Shown: positions 1 to 7,247 of the stretch, piece by piece | How the letters are laid out: each line of letters opens with the position of its first letter | Numbering within the stretch: position 1 is the stretch's first letter | Assembly: GCA_036269915.1 (NCBI GenBank) | Contig: DATBDM010000287.1 | Span: forward strand, 1 to 8,201 | Length of the DNA: 8,201 bases | From: DATBDM01 sp036269915 | GTDB taxonomy: Bacteria > Actinomycetota > Thermoleophilia > Solirubrobacterales > Solirubrobacteraceae | Reading direction: 5' to 3' | Notes under the pieces: generated by a model | What the model was told of the DNA's origin: nothing | Databases searched by the model: none | What the model saw: only the letters and a program-made list of their open reading frames with translations | Made by a program: the position numbers and the translations under genes

Positions 1-132
1 GGCGGGATCGACTGGCTGCGCGAGTCCGGCGTCGAGGTCGTGGATCTGGCGTCGGCGGACTGCATCGGGCTGCTCGGCGGCTTCATCGCCGAGCACCCGG
101 AGCTCTGGCACGAGGACATCGGCGAGGATTGA
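1..132 (+). CDS. Nucleoside/cytosine deaminase, C-terminal fragment (5' end outside window)
   Basis: Frame 1 is open from the first base to a TGA at 130-132 and gives 43 residues, beginning GGIDWLRESGVEVV and ending PELWHEDIGED. The closing pattern (a Cys near the start of a helix, then FIAEHPELWHEDIGE) matches the C-terminal tail of the zinc-dependent cytidine/deoxycytidylate deaminase superfamily, specifically the cytosine/nucleoside deaminases related to yeast Fcy1. Those enzymes hydrolytically deaminate cytosine or related bases in the cytosol. The zinc-binding HAE and PCxxC motifs lie upstream and cannot be checked here, so substrate is unknown. All but two or three codons end in G or C, supporting real coding. 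The stop is followed within 6 bp by the small frameshifted reading frame at 138. Confidence 0.72.
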   Translation, partial: GGIDWLRESGVEVVDLASADCIGLLGGFIAEHPELWHEDIGED

Positions 133-137
133 CGGCG

Positions 138-262
138 ATGGGGCACCTGGAGGCGCTCTACGCCCAGGGCCACGTGACGGGGAGGACGGGAGCGTGTACC
201 TGCGCCGTCCGGCCGAGCGGCCCGACTGGCGCGACTGGTCGCGCTTCGTGCCGTTCACGTAG
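138..262 (+). pseudogene. Small reading frame (~41 aa) apparently broken by a 1-nt deletion in a G run
   Basis: From ATG 138 the codons are all G/C-ending (MGHLEALYAQGHVTG) until the GGGG run at 179-182. After that this frame loses its third-position bias, while the frame one step over (gag gac ggg agc gtg...) becomes almost fully G/C-ending. It reads on through VYLRRPAERPDWRDWSRFVPFT to a TAG at 260-262. One extra G in the run would join the halves into a 41-residue protein. The switch in codon bias is seen directly; the deletion, or a sequencing error, is inferred. Alternatively only the second half is translated: a GGAGG at 181-185 sits 8 nt before GTG 194, giving a 22-residue peptide. A TTG at 129 overlapping the deaminase stop is another possible start. 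I do not recognise the protein. It overlaps the end of the convergent GNAT gene by 8 bp. Confidence 0.45.
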
Positions 263-833
263 GCCGCGGGAGGACCGTGGTCACCACCCAGTGGTGCTTG
301 CCGAGCCGCCGGGTGCGCACGAAGCCCTGGCGCTCGAACATCGAGACGGTGCCGTTGTGAAGGAACGACGAGGACGGCGAGCGGCCCTCGCTGTTCTCGG
401 GATAGCTCTCGACGGTGCCGCCGCCGAGTCGCGCGATCTCGTGCAGGGCGCCCCCGAGCGCGGCGGCCGCGACGCCGCTGCGCCGGTGGCGCTTGTCGAC
501 GAAGAAGCAGGTGATCCGCCAGTCGGGGAGCGCGCCGAGCACGTGCTCGTACGCGCGCCTGTGCTTGATGCGCGGCAGCTCGCCGGGCGAGCCGAACTGG
601 CACCAGCCGACGCACGCGTCGCCGTCGTAGACCAGCGCGGCGTGGGCCCGGCCCTCCCGCACATGGCACTCCTTTTCGGAGCGATTCTGTCCGGGGCTCT
701 TGTGACGCCCGACGCCCTCCTCGTGGAAACCCATGCACCAGCAGCCGCCCCAGACGCCGTTGTGGTGCTCGACGAGCGCGGCGAAGTCGAGCCAGGACGT
801 CGAATCGAGCGGTCTGACGTCAAAGCCCGTCAC
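255..833 (-). CDS. GNAT family N-acetyltransferase
   Basis: This 192-residue cytosolic protein is a probable acetyl-CoA-dependent N-acetyltransferase; the acceptor is unknown. The acetyl-CoA loop (motif A) is at about residues 107-131: a beta strand ITCFFVD followed by KRHRRSGVA, matching the R/QxxGxG/A phosphate-binding signature, then a small-residue helix. Near the C-terminus SMFERQGFVRTR (about 164-175) is the usual alpha4/beta6 element with a conserved GF. The N-terminal stretch holds GGCWCMGFHEEG (29-40), and the protein has at least six cysteines, typical of a GNAT subgroup with a CWC motif. The open frame extends further upstream, but GTG 833 is preferred. It sits 7 nt after a TAGTTT box, no Shine-Dalgarno is visible, and the upstream extension reads like non-coding sequence. 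TTG 842 is the alternative. It is divergent from the gene at 944. Confidence 0.82.
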   Translation of the reverse strand: MTGFDVRPLDSTSWLDFAALVEHHNGVWGGCWCMGFHEEGVGRHKSPGQNRSEKECHVREGRAHAALVYDGDACVGWCQFGSPGELPRIKHRRAYEHVLGALPDWRITCFFVDKRHRRSGVAAAALGGALHEIARLGGGTVESYPENSEGRSPSSSFLHNGTVSMFERQGFVRTRRLGKHHWVVTTVLPRPT

Positions 834-840
834 GGCGGGC

Positions 841-846
841 AAACTA
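841..846 (-). promoter_or_regulatory. Candidate -10 box (TAGTTT) of a leaderless GNAT transcript
   Basis: On the minus strand TAGTTT fits the actinobacterial TANNNT -10 consensus. It is followed by exactly 7 nt and then the GTG at 833, so transcription would begin at or next to the start codon. No Shine-Dalgarno sequence precedes that GTG, which agrees with a leaderless mRNA. No convincing -35 hexamer is seen at 17-18 bp, so activation by a bound factor is possible. Confidence 0.35.
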
Positions 847-852
847 GCCGTT

Positions 853-885
853 CTGAGCGTTTTGGCGAGGGGGCTGAACGTTTTG
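853..885. promoter_or_regulatory. Two 12-bp direct repeats (CTGARCGTTTTG), candidate operator
   Basis: CTGAGCGTTTTG at 853-864 and CTGAACGTTTTG at 874-885 match at 11 of 12 positions. They start 21 bp apart, about two turns of the helix. They lie between the divergent GNAT gene and the repeat-protein gene and cover the expected -35 region of the GNAT promoter. The AT-containing core is conspicuous in this GC-rich sequence. A regulator binding both sites on one DNA face could control either gene; that role is inferred. Confidence 0.35.
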
Positions 886-943
886 CGGCTCGCGGCTGAG
901 GGAAGCCCGATCAGCAATCTGACCGCGCAATGGGGGTGCCCAG

Positions 944-1933
944 GTGGGCGAAGAGCTCGAACACGTATCCATGGAAGAGGTCGACGGCGAGGCCGCGACG
1001 TCACTTCCGAACAAAGAGGTCCTGTCGCTGCTCGACGTCAACGCGAACGTCGACCTCGGACTCGACCTGGCGGCACCGGTCGACCTCGCTGTCGCGGCGA
1101 ACCTCAACGTCGCCGCGCCGATCGAGGCGTCGGCGGCGGCCAACGTCCTGAGTCCTGACGCGACGGCGATCTCGCTCGCGCAGCAGCACGGCTCAATCGA
1201 CCAGGGGATCAGCGGCAGCGCGGACGCCACGGCGCCGCAGCACGCCGAGGTCACCCAGAACAGCAACTCCGACGGCGCCGGTACGACGACCCCCGCTCCG
1301 GCGGCGGGTGGCACCGAGGCCGGAGTCGGCACGCCCGCGACGGGCGACGCGACCGCGGGCGCGGTCGACGGTGCGACCGGCGCGGTCGACGGCGCGGCGG
1401 GCGGCGTGGTCGATGGCGCGACCGGTGCCGTCGACGGCGCGGCGGGCGGCGTGGCCGGTGGCGCGACCGGTGCCGTCGACGGCGCGACCGGCGCGGTCGA
1501 CGGCGCAGGCGGCGCGGTCGATGGGGCGACCGGCGCGGTCGGCGGGGTCGCCGGCGGTGCGGGCGGCGTCGTGGACGGTGCGGGGGGCGTCGTGGATGGC
1601 GCGGGCGGTGCCGTGGACGGTGCCGGCGGCGCCGTGGGCGGTGCCGTGGGCGGCGCGACGGGCGGCGTCGACTCGCTGCTCAACGGCGGCAGCCTGCTCG
1701 ACGCGAACGTCAACATCCACGCGAACGCGAACCTCGCGGCGCCGATTGACGGCGCGGTGGCGGCGAACGCGAACGTGGCGGCGCCCATCGATGCCGCCGT
1801 CGCGGCGAACATCGGCTCCGACCACGCCCAGGCCGAGGCGCTGGCTCCGCAGGAGGTCAACATCACCCAGCACCTCGACGATGTCTCGGCCAACGCGACC
1901 GCCGAGCAGGACGCAAGCGTCGACCAGAAGTAG
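944..1933 (+). CDS. Low-complexity Ala/Gly/Val/Asp repeat protein with duplicated flanking modules; function unknown
   Basis: This 329-residue acidic protein belongs to no family I can name. Layout: residues 1-28 form an acidic, non-hydrophobic N-terminus (EEVDGEAATSLPNKEV). Residues 29-106 are module A, 107-137 a Thr/Pro/Gly linker, 138-243 a tandem repeat of A(T/G)GAVDG-type units, and 251-329 module B, clearly similar to module A. Both modules carry LAAPxD, AVAANxNVAAPI and a series of short segments ending in Gln (IDQ, VTQ, ITQ, VDQ). The whole chain has no Arg, Cys, Phe, Trp or Tyr and only two Lys. There is no signal peptide or membrane segment. GTG 944 is chosen because a G-rich run (932-936) lies 7 nt upstream; ATG 971 is a second possibility and would shorten it by 9 residues. 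It lies 33 bp before the PqqD-M50 gene, probably in one operon, so it may be that protein's substrate or surface partner (inference). A secreted, amyloid-like or structural role is also possible. Confidence 0.75.
   Translation: MGEELEHVSMEEVDGEAATSLPNKEVLSLLDVNANVDLGLDLAAPVDLAVAANLNVAAPIEASAAANVLSPDATAISLAQQHGSIDQGISGSADATAPQHAEVTQNSNSDGAGTTTPAPAAGGTEAGVGTPATGDATAGAVDGATGAVDGAAGGVVDGATGAVDGAAGGVAGGATGAVDGATGAVDGAGGAVDGATGAVGGVAGGAGGVVDGAGGVVDGAGGAVDGAGGAVGGAVGGATGGVDSLLNGGSLLDANVNIHANANLAAPIDGAVAANANVAAPIDAAVAANIGSDHAQAEALAPQEVNITQHLDDVSANATAEQDASVDQK
1355..1672 (+). repeat. In-gene tandem repeat, ~21-bp units encoding A(T/G)GAVDG
   Basis: About 318 bp of degenerate tandem repeat lie inside the preceding coding sequence. 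Most units are 21 bp (seven residues such as ATGAVDG or AGGAVDG), with interspersed 24-bp units (AAGGVVDG, AAGGVAGG). Some copies are nearly identical at DNA level, for example around 1415-1441 and 1459-1485. The frame is kept throughout because all unit lengths are multiples of three. Such arrays expand and contract by slippage or recombination, so length is likely to vary between strains and is prone to assembly error. Confidence 0.85.
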
Positions 1934-1966
1934 CCGGACTGCGGGCGGGCCGGCCGGCGGGCGCGC

Positions 1967-4426
<2,460 letters not shown>

Positions 4427-4435
4427 CCGTCGGCG

Positions 4436-4939
4436 TCACTGCCGCGCGGACCACTTCACCTTTCCGGAGTCGCAGCTGTCGATGACCGCGCCGGTCGCGT
4501 CCTTCGCCACGAGCTTGAGCCGCCACGTGCCGAGTGCCGCCGTGCGCGCCTTGTTCAACGCGCCGTGGTAGCTGCCGGAGACCTCGATGCTCGTGCCGTC
4601 GTCGTTGCGCGCGGTCACGGGGCCGAAGGATGCTCCGAACGCGTTCTTGTGGATCGCCGTCTTCGTGTACCCGTCCGGCTGGTTGGTGAAGTCGCCCGAC
4701 GTGCAGGGGAGGCGGAGACCGATCGCGGCCCAGCGCACCTTATTGCCCTTGCCGTTGAGCTGGAAGGCGACCGGCCAGCCCTGCTCGGTGATCCCGCCGA
4801 AGGCGGTTCCCTTCGCCGCGGCCAGGTGTGCGTGCGGCGCGTGGGCCGCGCCGGCCGCCGCGATCAGCGGCGAGCCGACGGCCGCGCTCGCTGCGATGCA
4901 GGCGATGCCTCCCGCGCTCAAGACGCGAGTTCGTGGCAT
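4436..4939 (-). CDS. Small secreted beta-rich protein with one predicted disulfide
   Basis: This 167-residue protein has a classical signal peptide: a basic start (MPRTR), a hydrophobic small-residue core to about residue 31, and a likely Ala-x-Ala cleavage near residues 30-34. The mature part alternates short beta-type strands (TEQGWPVAFQLN, VRWAAIGLRLPCT, GTSIEVSGSYHG, GTWRLKLVAKD). It ends with a CDSGKVKWSA motif that I associate with a common family of small secreted actinobacterial beta-sandwich proteins of unknown role. The two mature cysteines, C79 and C156, probably pair. The start is well supported: GGGGGTGATC at 4943-4952 pairs with the 16S rRNA 3' end, with its G-rich core 8 nt before ATG 4939. 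An in-frame ATG at 4999 would add a 20-residue basic extension and has no ribosome site. It is convergent with the protease gene and divergent from the GH59 gene 120 bp away. Its function is unknown. Confidence 0.78.
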   Translation of the reverse strand: MPRTRVLSAGGIACIAASAAVGSPLIAAAGAAHAPHAHLAAAKGTAFGGITEQGWPVAFQLNGKGNKVRWAAIGLRLPCTSGDFTNQPDGYTKTAIHKNAFGASFGPVTARNDDGTSIEVSGSYHGALNKARTAALGTWRLKLVAKDATGAVIDSCDSGKVKWSARQ

Positions 4940-4942
4940 GGA

Positions 4943-4952
4943 GATCACCCCC
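4943..4952 (-). promoter_or_regulatory. Extended Shine-Dalgarno deciding the start of the secreted protein
   Basis: Read on the minus strand this is GGGGGTGATC, differing at one position from the ideal complement GGAGGTGATC of the 16S rRNA tail. The core ends 8 nt before ATG 4939. This selects 4939 over the upstream in-frame ATG at 4999. Confidence 0.6.
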
Positions 4953-4955
4953 GGA

Positions 4956-4973
4956 CGCCGGCGCCTGCCGGCG
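4956..4973. repeat. Inverted repeat (7-bp stem, 4-nt loop) just upstream of the secreted-protein ribosome site
   Basis: CGCCGGC (4956-4962) and GCCGGCG (4967-4973) are perfect inverted copies around GCCT. In the minus-strand transcript this would form a hairpin immediately 5' of the extended ribosome-binding site. It could be a transcript-stabilising stem or an operator, but GC-rich inverted repeats of this size also arise by chance in such DNA. Confidence 0.3.
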
Positions 4974-5059
4974 CGCTCGATTGTGAACGACTTTCTCATG
5001 TGACGACGACCGCTGCTCGTCGCTGGTTCGCGTACCGACTCGACGGAGGTCGAGGTTCC

Positions 5060-7093
5060 GTGTCGGGTAGCGTGACCGCGGTGCGCTGGGCCGTGCTCGT
5101 GGGGGTGCTCGTCGGATCGCTGCTGCTCCCCGCAGCGGCGGACGCGGCTCCGCGCACGCGGATCGACGTGAACGGGAATGCGCACGGTCGCCGCTTCGAC
5201 GGCGTCGGTGCCATCAGCGGCGGGGGCGGCAACGCCCGCTACCTGATCGACTACCCGGCACGGCAGCGGCGCCAGATCCTCGACTACCTGTTCAAGCCAG
5301 GCTACGGCGCCGGGCTGCAGATACTCAAGGTCGAGATCGGCGGCGACGGGGACTCGACCGACGGCGCCGAGCCGAGCATCGAGCACACGCCGGGGCGGAT
5401 CGATTGCAATGCCGGCTACGAGTGGTGGCTGATGGGGCAGGCCAAGGCCCGCAACCCCCGGCTGAAGCTCTATGCGCTGGCGTGGGGCGCGCCGGGCTGG
5501 GTCGGCACGTTCTGGTCGCAGAAGACGATCGACTACCTGATCGCCTGGCTCGGCTGCGCGCGCCGCCACCACCTCCATGTCGACGTCCTCGGCGGCACCA
5601 AGAACGAGGGCCGCGGCCGGATGCAGTACGACGCGGGCTGGACGGTCCGGCTGCGGTCGGCGCTGCGCCGCGCCGGGTTCGGCTCGACGCGCATCGCGAT
5701 GTCCGACGCCTTCGACCCGCACGCCCGGTGGAGGATCGCGCACGCCCTCGGTCGCAACCGCGCCCTGCGGCGGGTGACGTCGGTGGTCGCCGCCCACGAC
5801 GTCTGCGGCTACCCGACCCATGGCTTCGGATGCGCCAGCACCCGCGCCGCGCGGCGGCTGGGGATCCCGCTCTGGACCAGCGAGCTGGGCGGGATCCGGG
5901 GCCAAGAGGGCGCGGCCCCGCTGGCGCGGGCGCTGATCCGCGGCTACGCCACCGCGCGGCTCGTCGGCTACGTCACGTGGCCGATCGTGTCGGCGATGCC
6001 GTCCGGCCTGCGCGACCGCGACGACGGGCTCGTCCTCGCCGGCCAGCCGTGGTCGGGCCACTACCACGTACGCGCGATCACCTACGCGATCGCCGCGATG
6101 AGCTGGTTCACCAGCCCGGGCTGGCGCTACGTGAACGGCGCCAACGGCAGGCTGCGCGGCGGCGGCGCCTACACGACGCTGCGCGCGCCGCGGCGGCGCA
6201 GCTGGACCACGGTCGCCGAGACCACGACCGCCCGGCGGCGCACGCGGGCCCGCTTCGTCATCCGCGGCCATCTCCCCGCGCGTCGGGTGCACATCTGGCG
6301 CAGCGCCCTCGGCTCGCACCGCTTCAACCACTGGATGGTGCGCCGGCGCGACGTCCGGCCGCGGCACGGGCGCTTCCGCTACACGCTGCGCCCGGGTTAC
6401 GTCTACTCGTTCAGCACGGTTCGCCACGGTCGCAAGCGCTCCGCCGGGCGTCCTCCGCGCCCGCACGGCTTCCGCGGATACCGGGACGCGCGGAACCCGC
6501 TGACCGCCGACCCCGCGCAGCTGGCGACGATGGACGGCGCGTTCGCCCACCGGCCCTGCTGGGACGCGCCGCGGCAGAACTGCATCGAGCAGCTCGCGGC
6601 CCAGCGGCCGTTGTTCTGGCACGCGCACACGGGGTTCCCGCATGCGGTCGTCGGGGACGAGGCGCTGCGCGACTACACCGTCAGCACCGGCGTCCGCTTA
6701 CGCGACGCCGGCTCGTCGGCCGGCGTCATCGCCCGCTTCAGCGATCGCGGCGCCCGCGTGAGCAACTTCCGCGGCTACATCCTCGACCTCGACGACGCCG
6801 GTCGCTGGCGGCTGCTGCGCAACAGCCGCGACGCCGCCGTGGTGACGCTCGCCTCCGGCACGGTCGCCCCGCCCGGGCTACAGACCTGGCACGCCGTGGC
6901 CCTGCGCGTGCGCGGCGACACGGTGACCGCCCTCATCGATGGCCGGACCGTCGCAGCCCTGAGCGCCCAGCCGCGCGCGTACACGCACGGGATCGGCGGG
7001 ATCGAGGCCGGAGCGGCGACCGACGGCAACGCGTTCACGGGCACCGCGTGGCCCGTGGTGCAGTACCGCGGGTTCGGCGTCGCGCGAGCGTAG
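5060..7093 (+). CDS. Secreted galactocerebrosidase-like glycoside hydrolase (GH59)
   Basis: This 677-residue secreted enzyme is related to animal galactosylceramidase (GALC, family GH59), which releases beta-linked galactose from galactolipids. A signal peptide spans residues 1-30 (hydrophobic core AVLVGVLVGSLLLP, cleavage after ADAA). The barrel starts with RRFDGVGAISGGGGNARYL (44-62) and continues with FKPGYGAGLQILKVEIGGDG (78-97) and GYEWWLM (119-125), all GALC hallmarks. The acid/base is E183 in KNE and the nucleophile E275 in LWTSE, placed as in GH59. GLVLAGQPWSGHY (323-335) and SPGWRYV match the region closing the barrel. A beta-sandwich follows, then a C-terminal lectin-type domain (about 500-677), so all three family domains are present. 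GTG 5060 is favoured by GGAGG at 5045-5049 and GAGG at 5052-5055. GTG 5072 and 5081 remain possible and keep the signal peptide. A rare TTA codon lies at 6698. True substrate unknown: a galactolipid, glycoside or polysaccharide. Confidence 0.88.
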   Translation: MSGSVTAVRWAVLVGVLVGSLLLPAAADAAPRTRIDVNGNAHGRRFDGVGAISGGGGNARYLIDYPARQRRQILDYLFKPGYGAGLQILKVEIGGDGDSTDGAEPSIEHTPGRIDCNAGYEWWLMGQAKARNPRLKLYALAWGAPGWVGTFWSQKTIDYLIAWLGCARRHHLHVDVLGGTKNEGRGRMQYDAGWTVRLRSALRRAGFGSTRIAMSDAFDPHARWRIAHALGRNRALRRVTSVVAAHDVCGYPTHGFGCASTRAARRLGIPLWTSELGGIRGQEGAAPLARALIRGYATARLVGYVTWPIVSAMPSGLRDRDDGLVLAGQPWSGHYHVRAITYAIAAMSWFTSPGWRYVNGANGRLRGGGAYTTLRAPRRRSWTTVAETTTARRRTRARFVIRGHLPARRVHIWRSALGSHRFNHWMVRRRDVRPRHGRFRYTLRPGYVYSFSTVRHGRKRSAGRPPRPHGFRGYRDARNPLTADPAQLATMDGAFAHRPCWDAPRQNCIEQLAAQRPLFWHAHTGFPHAVVGDEALRDYTVSTGVRLRDAGSSAGVIARFSDRGARVSNFRGYILDLDDAGRWRLLRNSRDAAVVTLASGTVAPPGLQTWHAVALRVRGDTVTALIDGRTVAALSAQPRAYTHGIGGIEAGAATDGNAFTGTAWPVVQYRGFGVARA

Positions 7094-7098
7094 ACGGG

Positions 7099-7200
7099 TC
7101 AGTCCGGCCCGCGCCCGCGGAAGCCGAACCACCAGAGGGCGAAGAGGCCGACCCAGCCGACGAGCAGCGCGAGGACGACGAGGACGGTCAGCGGATCCAC
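7099..7200 (-). CDS. 33-residue single-pass membrane miniprotein, function unknown
   Basis: A minus-strand frame from GTG 7200 to TGA 7099-7101 encodes a short N-terminus (MDPLT), a hydrophobic helix of about 22 residues (VLVVLALLVGWVGLFALWWF) and a positively charged tail (GFRGRGPD). Every codon ends in G or C, as in real genes of this window. The positive C-terminus suggests that end is cytosolic, with the N-terminus outside. The gene has its own TAGGGT box 7 nt before the start. It ends 5 bp from the stop of the convergent GH59 gene and its start is 47 bp from the divergent LLM gene. It is not similar to any named family I recall. It could be a membrane-protein partner or a small toxin-like peptide, but nothing in the sequence decides this. 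Confidence 0.6.
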   Translation of the reverse strand: MDPLTVLVVLALLVGWVGLFALWWFGFRGRGPD

Positions 7201-7207
7201 GGGCGCA

Positions 7208-7213
7208 ACCCTA
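7208..7213 (-). promoter_or_regulatory. Candidate -10 box (TAGGGT) of the miniprotein gene
   Basis: TAGGGT on the minus strand fits TANNNT and is followed by exactly 7 nt before GTG 7200, the spacing expected for a leaderless transcript. The -35 region is not convincing. The same bases include an AGGG that could instead act as a distant weak ribosome-binding site. Confidence 0.33.
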
Positions 7214-7233
7214 ACCGCCGGCGCGGCCCGTCC

Positions 7234-7239
7234 TACGCT
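7234..7239 (+). promoter_or_regulatory. Candidate -10 box (TACGCT) of the LLM oxidoreductase gene
   Basis: TACGCT fits TANNNT and lies 8 nt before ATG 7248. This would give a leaderless or nearly leaderless mRNA. A GGGA at 7240-7243 is too close to be a strong ribosome site. Together with the box at 7208-7213 this makes a compact divergent promoter pair. Confidence 0.33.
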
Positions 7240-7247
7240 GGGATGAG

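Noticed and set aside
282..296. Short hairpin CACCAC-cca-GTGGTG near the end of the GNAT gene
   Set aside because: It is a 6-bp stem inside coding sequence, upstream of the stop, with no U-tract; chance is a sufficient explanation.
1355..1672. CRISPR-like array
   Set aside because: The units are contiguous 21-24-bp in-frame coding repeats with no unique spacers.
1934..1966. GC palindromes (GGCCGGCC) between the repeat gene and the protease gene as an attenuator
   Set aside because: The 33-bp gap is simply extremely GC-rich; no defined stem-loop plus U-run can be supported.
4974..4999. Alternative start ATG 4999 and a CACAAT -10-like box for the secreted protein
   Set aside because: There is no ribosome site before 4999, the extra 20 residues would spoil the signal peptide, and the box has no matching -35.
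4940..6643. Upstream extension of the minus-strand frame through the GH59 gene
   Set aside because: The signal peptide and the extended ribosome site at 4943-4952 fix the real start at 4939. The rest is antisense to a recognised enzyme.
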